Source: Desulfobacteraceae bacterium UBA2245 (GTDB lineage Bacteria > Desulfobacterota > Desulfobacteria > Desulfobacterales > UBA2245). From it: a stretch of DNA of 49,783 bases. The notes beneath the pieces were generated by a model. The model was not told where the DNA came from and did not search any database. It saw only the letters and a program-made list of their open reading frames with translations. The translations under genes were made by a program, and so were the position numbers. Below, piece after piece: positions 33,514 to 41,821 of this stretch (its first letter is position 1; each line of letters starts with the position of its first letter). The stretch covers positions 271,619-321,401 of the forward strand of contig DDYB01000013.1 of assembly GCA_002347265.1 (NCBI GenBank), in the 5' to 3' direction.

Positions 33514-34133
33514 GAGAGCAACCTCCCCTCAATCTGCTTAATTGAAGGCTCAAGCAGGATCAGATTCTCGTACTTTAAGATGTCATATACGTTCAGGCCC
33601 TCAGATCGCATGATTTTCACATTCTGAACATTTCGGGACGAAAGATTCAGCTTTTCATCCGGAGCATCCGTGACAATCAGTGCGTTTTTAACCTTTAATG
33701 CCTTGACAATCTTGACGAAGTCCTTGGTTTTTATCTGATCAAGCTCAATCCTGTTCATCACCAAAAGACTATGGGCCTGATATTTTGAACTCAATGCCAT
33801 TTTAAGAGCCAGCTTTCTGACTTTCTTTGGCATCTTGTAAGCGTATGATCGCGGATCAGGGCCAAAGATGACGCCGCCGCCTCTGAGCAAAGGCGATTTG
33901 ATATCGCCCTTTCGGGCTCTGCCGGTTCCTTTTTGGCGATACAGTTTCCGCGTACTTCCGCTGACATCGGAACGCCTTTTTACGGAGGCTGATCCCGCAC
34001 GACGGGCTGCCAACTGCATCGTCACCACCCCGTGAAGCACGCTCGCCTTGACCGGCACGTTGAATACGGAATCTGAAAGGTCGATTTCAGAAACTCTATC
34101 TCCCGAGCTATTGAGCACTTCTATAACAGCCAT
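33510..34133 (-). CDS. rplD: 50S ribosomal protein L4
   Basis: 207 residues. The tunnel-lining extended loop has RKLYRQKGTGRARKGDIKSP. In E. coli L4 represses the S10 operon through a leader before rpsJ; here rpsJ follows tuf by only 13 bp, so that leader is absent. The ATG at 34133 (MAVIEVLN) has GAGGA upstream, and 34 earlier in-frame codons overlap rplC and are rejected. Confidence 0.97.
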   Translation of the reverse strand: MAVIEVLNSSGDRVSEIDLSDSVFNVPVKASVLHGVVTMQLAARRAGSASVKRRSDVSGSTRKLYRQKGTGRARKGDIKSPLLRGGGVIFGPDPRSYAYKMPKKVRKLALKMALSSKYQAHSLLVMNRIELDQIKTKDFVKIVKALKVKNALIVTDAPDEKLNLSSRNVQNVKIMRSEGLNVYDILKYENLILLEPSIKQIEGRLLS

Positions 34134-34209
34134 AATTTCCTCACTGCAATCCAAAAGCCATGGCCTGAATAGCTTGACCTTATCGCTACGTAAACCGGGC
34201 TCGATTCCT

Positions 34210-34833
34210 TTATATATTCTTATGAATAAGGACAACGCCCAAACGGGATCCTGGAATCGCTCCCTTTAACAAAATCAGGTTATCCTCCGGGCGGACGCCG
34301 ACAACTTCCAGATTCTTGGCCGTTTTCCGGGTATTGCCATATTGACCGGGCATCTTTTTGCCCTTAAGAATTCTTGACGGCCATGCACTGCAACCAACGG
34401 AGCCAGGTATTCTATGGCAGTGGCCGCCATGAGTTTTGCTGCCGCCATGAAAGCCATGTCGCCGAACAACGCCTGAGAATCCCCTGCCTTTGGTGGTCCC
34501 GACCACATCTACCCGTTCGCCAACCTTAAAAATTTCTGAAGTGATAACCTGCCCCAGGCTGTATCCATCCAAATTTTCCACGTCAAATTCCCGCAAAAAT
34601 TCGAAACAGGCATTTCCGCTTTTTTTAAAATGGCCACGCATCGGTCTGTTGACTCTCGATTCTTTTTTTTCGCCGAAACCGAGTTGCAAAGAAGTATAGC
34701 CGTCTGTGGCAATTGTTTTGATCTGAGTTACAACACACGGCCCCGTCTTTACAACGGTGACCGGGATATATTTCCCGTCCGTTGTAAAAATACCGGCCAT
34801 CCCCAGTTTTTTGCCTATCAATCCTCTACTCAT
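34210..34833 (-). CDS. rplC: 50S ribosomal protein L3
   Basis: 207 residues. An assembly-initiating protein whose central loop reaches toward the peptidyl transferase centre. GLIGKKLGMAGIFT opens it; TKGRGFSGVVRRHGFHGG and RIPGSVGCSAWPSRILKGKK form the loop. It lies 12 bp after rpsJ. Confidence 0.98.
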   Translation of the reverse strand: MSRGLIGKKLGMAGIFTTDGKYIPVTVVKTGPCVVTQIKTIATDGYTSLQLGFGEKKESRVNRPMRGHFKKSGNACFEFLREFDVENLDGYSLGQVITSEIFKVGERVDVVGTTKGRGFSGVVRRHGFHGGSKTHGGHCHRIPGSVGCSAWPSRILKGKKMPGQYGNTRKTAKNLEVVGVRPEDNLILLKGAIPGSRLGVVLIHKNI

Positions 34834-34845
34834 CGCAAGCTATCC

Positions 34846-35157
34846 CTATAATTTTATTTCAACATCCACGCCCGGAGAAAGGTCCAGCTTCATCAACGCG
34901 TCCACCGTCTGCTGCGTCGGCTCAAGAATATCCAGCAAACGTTTGTGGGTTCGAATTTCGAACTGTTCTCGAGACTTTTTGTCGATATGCGGAGAACGCA
35001 GCACACAGAATTTGTTGATCCTCGTCGGAAGCGGAATGGGGCCGATCACCTTTGCGCCCGTTTTTTTTGCTGTATCATAAATATCCGAAGCCGACTGATC
35101 CAGGAGCTTATGATCGTATGCTTTAAGCCTGATCCTGATTTTGGAATTCATTATCAT
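34846..35157 (-). CDS. rpsJ: 30S ribosomal protein S10
   Basis: 103 residues. A head protein and, as NusE, part of antitermination complexes with NusB. KIRIRLKAYDHKLLDQSA and GPIPLPTRINKFCVLRSPH are diagnostic. The start may be ATG 35157 or 35151. It follows tuf after only 13 bp, joining the str and S10 groups with no separate leader. Confidence 0.97.
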   Translation of the reverse strand: MIMNSKIRIRLKAYDHKLLDQSASDIYDTAKKTGAKVIGPIPLPTRINKFCVLRSPHIDKKSREQFEIRTHKRLLDILEPTQQTVDALMKLDLSPGVDVEIKL

Positions 35158-35170
35158 CGCTGGTTCCCCG

Positions 35171-36364
35171 TTATTGAATAATTTCGCTTACCACGCCGGC
35201 GCCGACAGTTCGGCCGCCTTCACGAATCGCAAACCTGAGCTCTTTTTCCATCGCAATAGGCGTGATCAGCTCCACGCTAATCGTCACATTGTCACCCGGC
35301 ATGATCATCTCTACGCCCTCAGGCAACGACAACACGCCCGTTACATCCGTTGTCCGAAAATAAAACTGTGGACGGTATCCATGAAAAAACGGCGTATGAC
35401 GTCCGCCTTCCTCTTTACTTAAAATGTACACCTCGGCCTTGAACTTCGTGTGCGGCGTTATCGAACCGGGCTTCGACACCACCTGACCACGCTCCACTTC
35501 CTCTCGCTTGGTCCCCCGAAGCAACAACCCCACATTGTCTCCCGCCTGACCCACATCCAGCAGCTTGCGGAACATCTCTACTCCCGTGCATACCGTCTTG
35601 AACGTCGGCCGTATCCCTACTATCTCAACTTCCTCGCCTACCTTCACCTGGCCACGCTCAACTCGACCCGTCACCACCGTACCACGTCCCGAAATGCTGA
35701 ATACATCCTCTACCGGCATCAAAAACGGCTTGTCTATCTCGCGCTGCGGCTCCGGAATAAACGAGTCAATCGCATCCATCAACTCAAATATGCATTTCGC
35801 CTCAGGACTGTTCGGATCGTCGCTCTCCAACGCCTTCAACGCACTCCCCCGAATTATCGGCGTCTCGTCCCCCGGAAACTCATACTTGTCCAAAAGCTCC
35901 CGAAGCTCCAGCTCAACCAGCTCGATCAGCTCCTCGTCGTCCACCATGTCGCACTTGTTCAAAAATACGACTATCCGGGGCACTCCCACCTGCCGCGCCA
36001 ACAATATGTGCTCCCGCGTCTGCGGCATCGGACCATCGTCAGCCCCTACCACCAGTATCGCTCCATCCATCTGCGCCGCACCGGTGATCATGTTCTTGAT
36101 ATAATCCGCATGACCCGGACAATCCACATGCGCATAATGACGCTTCTCCGTCTGATACTCCACATGCGCCGTCGCTATCGTGATCCCGCGCGCCTTCTCC
36201 TCCGGAGCCTTGTCTATCTGATCAAACGGTACAAAATCAGCCAACCCCTTCAAACCCATATGCTTCGTGATCGCCGCCGTCAACGTCGTCTTACCATGGT
36301 CTATATGACCTATCGTCCCCACATTTACGTGCGGCTTCGTTCGCTCAAATTTTACCTTCGCCAT
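35171..36364 (-). CDS. tuf: Elongation factor Tu (copy 1)
   Basis: 397 residues. A GTPase that brings aminoacyl-tRNA to the ribosome. G1 is GHIDHGKTT (residues 18-26), the switch II DCPGHAD is present, G4 is NKCD and G5 is GSAL. Domains 2 and 3 are complete and end GVVSEIIQ. It sits between rpsG and rpsJ with no fusA. A second copy begins at the window edge. Strong codon bias makes the opposite strand look open over hundreds of codons. Confidence 0.99.
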   Translation of the reverse strand: MAKVKFERTKPHVNVGTIGHIDHGKTTLTAAITKHMGLKGLADFVPFDQIDKAPEEKARGITIATAHVEYQTEKRHYAHVDCPGHADYIKNMITGAAQMDGAILVVGADDGPMPQTREHILLARQVGVPRIVVFLNKCDMVDDEELIELVELELRELLDKYEFPGDETPIIRGSALKALESDDPNSPEAKCIFELMDAIDSFIPEPQREIDKPFLMPVEDVFSISGRGTVVTGRVERGQVKVGEEVEIVGIRPTFKTVCTGVEMFRKLLDVGQAGDNVGLLLRGTKREEVERGQVVSKPGSITPHTKFKAEVYILSKEEGGRHTPFFHGYRPQFYFRTTDVTGVLSLPEGVEMIMPGDNVTISVELITPIAMEKELRFAIREGGRTVGAGVVSEIIQ

Positions 36365-36427
36365 CTTCTCGTCCTCCCCTGCAAAGCGGGCAACCTTTTA
36401 TTGCACACCAAATCAATATCTAATTTA

Positions 36428-36898
36428 TTACCAGCGGAAATGCGCAAACGCCTTGTTCGCCTCGGCCATCTTGTGAGTATCTTCTTTCTTTTTGACCGAT
36501 GCCCCCCTGTTTTCAATCGCATCCAGCAACTCAGCGGCCAGCTTTCGAGCCATGCCCTGTTCAGAACGTCCTCTGGCATATCCGATTATCCATCGAATGG
36601 CCAAAGCCGTTCTGCGGGAAGACCTAATTTCGGTAGGCACCTGATAGGTGGAGCCGCCAACCCGGCGGGACTTCACCTCTATGATTGGCCGTACATTGTC
36701 AACTGCCGATTCAAAAACCTTCAGCGGGTGCTCCTTGGCTTTATCGCCAATGATATCCAGCGCGCTATAAACCATCGCTTCCGCCGTACTTCTCTTGCCG
36801 TCATTCATAATGCAGCTGATAAACTTGGCCAGCAGCTTGCTATTGTATTTCGAATCGGGAATTATTGTCCGCTCAGGAACTTCTCTTCTTCTCGGCAT
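36428..36898 (-). CDS. rpsG: 30S ribosomal protein S7
   Basis: 156 residues. Nucleates the 30S head and lies near the E site. MPRRREVPERTIIPDSKYNS, then RRVGGSTYQVPTEIR and RGRSEQGMARKLAAELLDA. The E. coli str operon is repressed by S7 through the rpsL-rpsG gap; here that gap is only 36 bp. Confidence 0.98.
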   Translation of the reverse strand: MPRRREVPERTIIPDSKYNSKLLAKFISCIMNDGKRSTAEAMVYSALDIIGDKAKEHPLKVFESAVDNVRPIIEVKSRRVGGSTYQVPTEIRSSRRTALAIRWIIGYARGRSEQGMARKLAAELLDAIENRGASVKKKEDTHKMAEANKAFAHFRW

Positions 36899-36934
36899 AC
36901 GCTATACACCCTATTTACTTGTTCATGACCATGG

Positions 36935-37306
36935 CTATTTCGGCTTCTTCGCGCCATATTTCGATCGTCCTTGCTTTCGATCCTCGACCCCAAGGGCATC
37001 CAATGTACCTCGAACGATATGATATCGAACACCCGGCAAGTCTTTGACTCGTCCTCCACGGACCAGCACCACGGAATGCTCCTGAAGATTGTGGCCGATA
37101 CCGGGTATATACGCCGTCACTTCGATACCGGTAGTCAGACGAACTCTGGCGACTTTACGCAAAGCCGAGTTTGGCTTTTTGGGCGTCGACGTATAGACTC
37201 GGGTACAAACCCCCCGCTTTTGAGGACCCCCCTTTAGCGCAGGCGTGCTGCTCTTTTTTATAGTTCGTTTTCTACCCAGTCGTACAAGTTGATTAATGGT
37301 CGGCAT
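36935..37306 (-). CDS. rpsL: 30S ribosomal protein S12
   Basis: 123 residues. Decoding-centre protein and streptomycin target. The loop TPKKPNSALRKVARVRLT carries the usual lysine (K43 equivalent), and GRVKDLPGVRYHIVRG the K88-type loop, so no resistance substitution is visible. A promoter lies just upstream at 37365-37393. Confidence 0.98.
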   Translation of the reverse strand: MPTINQLVRLGRKRTIKKSSTPALKGGPQKRGVCTRVYTSTPKKPNSALRKVARVRLTTGIEVTAYIPGIGHNLQEHSVVLVRGGRVKDLPGVRYHIVRGTLDALGVEDRKQGRSKYGAKKPK

Positions 37307-37364
37307 ATGTTTCCCTCAATCCTTTTCCGCTTCATTCATTTGTATCTCTGCAAAAAGACTTCGT

Positions 37365-37393
37365 TTAGTAAACAGATCCGCATGAATTGTCAA
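37365..37393 (-). promoter_or_regulatory. Sigma-70 promoter for the str-S10-spc-alpha genes
   Basis: On the minus strand a perfect TTGACA (37388-37393) is followed after 17 bases by TACTAA (37365-37370), about 60 bp before rpsL and just after the rpoC hairpin. A second promoter here would partly uncouple ribosomal genes from rpoBC. Confidence 0.65.
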
Positions 37394-37406
37394 GCCTTTT
37401 ATTTTA

Positions 37407-37432
37407 AATGGCCGGGTTTTTGCCGGCCCATT
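37407..37432 (-). terminator. Hairpin after rpoC
   Basis: On the minus strand AATGGGCCGG, a short A-rich loop and CCGGCCATT form a GC-rich stem with one bulged G, followed by TTTAAAAT. It lies about 25 bp after the rpoC stop. The short T-run suggests partial termination. Confidence 0.6.
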
Positions 37433-37455
37433 CAAAAACGCCCCATCCGAATCGT

Positions 37456-40400
37456 CTAACGCGTTTCAATCTCAATATCTCCGTACGTCGCCACTCCGGT
37501 TCCGGCTGGAATCAGCCGCCCCATGATCACATTTTCCTTCAATCCCCGCAGATTATCTTTGGCGGCCGCAATGCTTGCATCGGTCAGAACCTTGGTTGTT
37601 TCCTGAAACGATGCAGCTGAAATAAAACTGTCCGTGCTCAGCGACGCCTTGGTAATGCCGAGAATCAGAGGCTCGGCCTGGGCGGGACTTCCGCCTTTCT
37701 CGATAACTGCCGAATTGGCCTCCTCAAATACTGCACGGTCAACCTGTTCCTCGGCAATAAAGTCCGTATCACCGGCATCGGTCACTTTGACCCGCCGCAT
37801 CATTTGCCGGACGATCACCTCGATATGTTTATCGTTGATGCGAACCCCCTGAAGCCGGTAAACCTCCTGAACCTCGTTGACCAGGTATCGGGCCAGGGCA
37901 ACCTCTCCCTTGATCGACAAAATATCCTGTGGATTGGCCGCACCGCCGACCAGCATTTCGCCGGCCCGGACGTAATCACCCTCATACACATTGATGTGCT
38001 TCCCTCGGGGAATCATATATTCACGCTTATCCCCGACATCAACAGGCGTTACGATCACCTTTTGCTTGCCCTTTTTTGTCCCCTTCGAAATTGAAACATA
38101 CCCATCGATCTCGCTTAACGTAGCGGTCTCCTTGGGCTTGCGGACTTCAAACAATTCAACGACTCTGGGCAAGCCGCCGGTGATGTCTTTGGTCTTGGTG
38201 GTTGCTCTCGGCAGTTTGGCTAAAACGTCTCCCGCCTTGATATCAAAACCTTCTTCAACCATCAGGATGGCATCGACCGGAAGCGGATATCGGGCAAGAC
38301 CCGAACCGCTGGGCAGCTTCGCCGTCTTGCCTTCCCTGTCTTTAATGGAAATGCGGGGCCGCTCCTCACCGGTTTTGGATTCCATGATCATGCGGCTGGA
38401 TTTGCCGGTGACGGCGTCTACCTTTTCCTGCAAGGTTTTGCCCAGAACAATATCGCCGAACTTTACAGCGCCGTCGATCTCGGAGATAATCGGCGTGGTA
38501 AAGGGGTCCCAGGTAGCCATCAGATCGCCGGCTTTAACCTGCTGACCATCGGCAACATGCAGATGAGCGCCATAAATAACCGGGCACTTCTCGCGTTCGC
38601 GTCCGCTCTCCCCGATGATGGCAAACTCACCGCCACGACGGTTCATTACAATTCGCAGGCCTGAAGAATTTTGAACAACCTGCAACTCTCCGTATTGAAC
38701 GGTTCCGTCCACCCGAGCCCGAATATCGGCCTGTTCCACCCGGCGGCTTGCCGTTCCACCGATATGAAAGGTTCTCATGGTCAACTGAGTGCCCGGCTCC
38801 CCGATAGACTGTGCGGCCAGAATACCGACAGCCTGACCCAATTCAACCGGACCGCCGTGCGATAGATCCCGGCCGTAACACTTCGCGCATACCCCATAAC
38901 GGGATCGGCAGGCCAGAACCGAGCGAATCCTCACGCTGGTCAAACCGGATTTATCGATTTTTTTCACCAGAGATTCATCGATTTCCTGTCCGCTTCTCAC
39001 GATGATTTCATCGGTAAACGTATCATGAATGTCTTCGGCAGCCACACGCCCCAGAATACGTTCCCCCAGACGTTGAATAACCTCGCCGCCTTCCATCAGG
39101 GACTCGATCTCCACCCCCTGGTGTGTTCCGCAATCGATTTCCGAAATAACGCTGTCCTGAGCCACATCGGCCAACCGCCGGGTCAGATAACCCGAATTGG
39201 CTGTTTTCAGGGCGGTATCCGCCAGACCCTTTCGAGCGCCGTGAGTGGAAATAAAATACTGAAGCACCGAAAGACCTTCCCGGAAATTAGCCGTAATCGG
39301 AGTCTCGATAATTTCTCCAGAGGGTTTGGCCATCAATCCGCGCATGCCGGCAAGCTGCCGCATCTGATCCTTGCTGCCCCTTGCCCCGGAATCCGCCATC
39401 ATATAAATCGGATTGAACCCCTCGGCCGCATGGGTACCGGCAGCCTTTTTCATGGCATCCATCATCTCATTTGCCACATCGTCGGTAGCTTTGGCCCAGA
39501 TATCAACGACCTTATTGTATTTCTCGCCCTGGGTGATCAAGCCCTCGGCATATTGACGACCGATTTCCACCACCTGTTCTTCAGCCTTGCTTAAAATATC
39601 CCATTTTGTGGCAGGGATGATCATCGCATCAATTGAGATGGACAACCCGCCATGCGTTGCATACTGGTATCCGATGTCCTTTAAACGGTCGGACAAAATG
39701 ACCGTGGCCTTTGCACCGAGATTCCGATAGGTATAATCAACCAGATCACGGATGCTCTTTTTCTCCATCACGTGATTAATAAGCTCAAAGGAAATTCCAG
39801 GCCGCTTGTCGATAATCTGAAAAATGTGGTAGGCATGTTCAGAATAGATAATATCACTGACCTGACCGATTTCAAACGAAAATATGGATTGAGAAACCGC
39901 AGGGGGAACAGAGAACACCCGCTCAAAGTCATCGGCTCGAATCAATCCAATATGACCATCGTAATTCTTATCCGGACTTTCGGAATACTGTCGCACCATT
40001 TCAATGAAATCAGAGCCGCCGGAGATCTGATCCATGATGCTCGTGGCAAGCTCTTTGTCCGACACCATGACATGACGCATCACCATCACGCTCTCGGTTG
40101 GAATCACCTCCCACAGCAGAATACGTCCAACCGTGGTCTCAACCCGTTCGTTGTTCATCCGCACCACGATCCTGGCGTGCATGTCCACGGCTTTCGAATC
40201 AAAGGCCATGCGCACCTCTTCGGGATTGGAGAAGATCTTGCCCTCGCCCTTAGCTCCAGGCACATCGCGCGTCATATAATAAATGCCAAGGACAATGTCC
40301 TGGGTTGGAACGATGATCGGGCTGCCGTTGGCTGGAGACAGGATATTGTTGCTCGAGAGCATCAGTACGCGCGCTTCGATCTGGGATTCAACGGAAAGGG

Positions 40401-41811
40401 GCACATGCACGGCCATCTGATCGCCGTCAAAGTCGGCATTAAAAGCCGTACATACCAAGGGATGAAGCTGAATCGCCTTGCCCTCAATCAATATGGGTTC
40501 AAATGCTTGAATTCCCAGCCGGTGAAGCGTTGGCGCACGGTTGAGCATCACAGGATACTCCTTGACCACCTCATCAAGCGTATCCCAGACCACCGGCGTT
40601 TCACGCTCGACCAACTTTTTGGCGCTTTTTACCGTTGAAACCTCACCTTTTTGTTCCAACCGGTAATAGATAAAGGGTTTGAACAACTCAAGCGCCATTT
40701 TCTTGGGAAGACCACACTGGTGCAACCGCAGATTCGGGCCAACTGTGATAACGGTTCGGCCGGAGTAATCCACCCGCTTGCCGAGCAGGTTCTGACGGAA
40801 CCGCCCCTGTTTCCCCTTGAGCGTATCACTGAGGGATTTGAGAGGGCGTTTGTTGGTTCCCGTGATGACCCGGCCGTGCCTTCCATTATCAAAGAGAACG
40901 TCCACAGCTTCCTGCAGCATGCGCTTTTCATTGCGAACGATAATATCCGGTGCTTTTAAATCCATCAATCTTTTCAGGCGATTATTACGGTTAATCACCC
41001 GTCTGTAAAGATCATTCAGATCCGAGGTTGCAAAACGGCCGCCCTCCAGGGGGACGAGGGGACGCAGGTCGGGGGGCAGCACCGGAATGACGTCCATGAT
41101 CATCCAGACCGGATCCACACCGGATTTGCGGAAGGCATCTACAATCTTCAGCCGCTTGGCCAATTTTTTCCGCTTGGCATCAGAGCCCGTAGACCGGATT
41201 TCCTCACGAAGTTCCTTGTATAAAGCATCCAGATCAATGTTCTCAAGGAGTTTCTTAATAGCGGTGGCGCCGATGCCCGCTTCAAACTTCGCTCCATGGA
41301 GTTCCAAAGCTTCCTGGTATTTATCGTCCGAAAGAAGCTGGCATTTCCCCAGCCCCGTATCCTTTGGGTCGGTGACGATGTAGCTGTCAAAATAGAGAAC
41401 TTTTTCCAGATTTTTCAGCGTCAGATCAAGCAGGTTGCCGATCTTGCTCGGCAGGCTCTTCAAAAACCAGATGTGAGCAACAGGCGTGGCCAGTTCGATG
41501 TGCCCCATTCGCTCACGCCGCACCTTGGATTGAATCACCTCCACGCCACATTTTTCACAAATGACCCCGCGGTGTTTCATTCGCTTGTATTTACCGCAAT
41601 TGCATTCATAATCCTTGGTGGGACCGAATATCTTGGCGCAGAACAGTCCGTCCCGCTCCGGCTTAAACGTCCGATAATTGATGGTTTCAGGCTTTTTGAT
41701 CTCGCCATGCGACCACTGACGAATCTGCTCCGACGATGCCAGCGCTATTTGGACAGCGGAATAGCGTCGAGGATCGGTTGGCTTGGCGAAAAAATCGTAT
41801 AGAGTTTCCAA
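37456..41811 (-). CDS. rpoC: RNA polymerase beta' subunit with an inserted parvulin-like domain
   Basis: 1451 residues. The catalytic large subunit. Zinc-binding Cys70, 72, 85 and 88 (CNCGKYKR...CEKC), the Mg site NADFDGDQMAVH (Asp460, 462, 464), the second zinc site CRSRYGVCAKCYG and the C-terminal omega-contact region are present. Residues about 574-671 are an extra domain between VIPTE and GISFELIN, where E. coli reads VPE directly followed by GLPFSLVN. It resembles a parvulin prolyl isomerase (RHVMVSDKELATSIMDQI to AYHIFQIIDKRPG). The start is the TTG at 41811 with AAGGAG six bases upstream; an earlier TTG at 41838 overlaps rpoB and lacks a ribosome site. It follows rpoB by ten bases. Confidence 0.98.
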   Translation of the reverse strand: METLYDFFAKPTDPRRYSAVQIALASSEQIRQWSHGEIKKPETINYRTFKPERDGLFCAKIFGPTKDYECNCGKYKRMKHRGVICEKCGVEVIQSKVRRERMGHIELATPVAHIWFLKSLPSKIGNLLDLTLKNLEKVLYFDSYIVTDPKDTGLGKCQLLSDDKYQEALELHGAKFEAGIGATAIKKLLENIDLDALYKELREEIRSTGSDAKRKKLAKRLKIVDAFRKSGVDPVWMIMDVIPVLPPDLRPLVPLEGGRFATSDLNDLYRRVINRNNRLKRLMDLKAPDIIVRNEKRMLQEAVDVLFDNGRHGRVITGTNKRPLKSLSDTLKGKQGRFRQNLLGKRVDYSGRTVITVGPNLRLHQCGLPKKMALELFKPFIYYRLEQKGEVSTVKSAKKLVERETPVVWDTLDEVVKEYPVMLNRAPTLHRLGIQAFEPILIEGKAIQLHPLVCTAFNADFDGDQMAVHVPLSVESQIEARVLMLSSNNILSPANGSPIIVPTQDIVLGIYYMTRDVPGAKGEGKIFSNPEEVRMAFDSKAVDMHARIVVRMNNERVETTVGRILLWEVIPTESVMVMRHVMVSDKELATSIMDQISGGSDFIEMVRQYSESPDKNYDGHIGLIRADDFERVFSVPPAVSQSIFSFEIGQVSDIIYSEHAYHIFQIIDKRPGISFELINHVMEKKSIRDLVDYTYRNLGAKATVILSDRLKDIGYQYATHGGLSISIDAMIIPATKWDILSKAEEQVVEIGRQYAEGLITQGEKYNKVVDIWAKATDDVANEMMDAMKKAAGTHAAEGFNPIYMMADSGARGSKDQMRQLAGMRGLMAKPSGEIIETPITANFREGLSVLQYFISTHGARKGLADTALKTANSGYLTRRLADVAQDSVISEIDCGTHQGVEIESLMEGGEVIQRLGERILGRVAAEDIHDTFTDEIIVRSGQEIDESLVKKIDKSGLTSVRIRSVLACRSRYGVCAKCYGRDLSHGGPVELGQAVGILAAQSIGEPGTQLTMRTFHIGGTASRRVEQADIRARVDGTVQYGELQVVQNSSGLRIVMNRRGGEFAIIGESGREREKCPVIYGAHLHVADGQQVKAGDLMATWDPFTTPIISEIDGAVKFGDIVLGKTLQEKVDAVTGKSSRMIMESKTGEERPRISIKDREGKTAKLPSGSGLARYPLPVDAILMVEEGFDIKAGDVLAKLPRATTKTKDITGGLPRVVELFEVRKPKETATLSEIDGYVSISKGTKKGKQKVIVTPVDVGDKREYMIPRGKHINVYEGDYVRAGEMLVGGAANPQDILSIKGEVALARYLVNEVQEVYRLQGVRINDKHIEVIVRQMMRRVKVTDAGDTDFIAEEQVDRAVFEEANSAVIEKGGSPAQAEPLILGITKASLSTDSFISAASFQETTKVLTDASIAAAKDNLRGLKENVIMGRLIPAGTGVATYGDIEIETR
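39799..40092 (-). other. Parvulin-like (rotamase) domain encoded inside rpoC
   Basis: A 98-codon in-frame insertion. It keeps the parvulin order: a first strand with His580 (RHVMV), helix DKELATSIMDQISGGSDF, the YSESPD turn, a GHIG strand, an FSFEIGQVSD segment, and the last strand with His662 (AYHIFQII). The two histidines match the conserved pair of PpiC/SurA/Pin1-type enzymes. The catalytic Cys/Asp position appears to be Ser, so isomerase activity may be weak while binding is retained. It sits just ahead of the rim-helix segment (SKAEEQVVEIGRQY), so it probably projects near the secondary channel. Confidence 0.85.
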
Positions 41812-41821
41812 ATCGCTCTCC

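Noticed and set aside
35450..36928. 492-codon open frame on the plus strand
   Set aside because: It lies opposite tuf and rpsG and is a by-product of their strong codon bias; the translation is rich in Arg, His and Leu and resembles no protein.
39772..40638. 288-codon open frame on the plus strand
   Set aside because: It is antisense to rpoC and has no ribosome site or protein-like composition.
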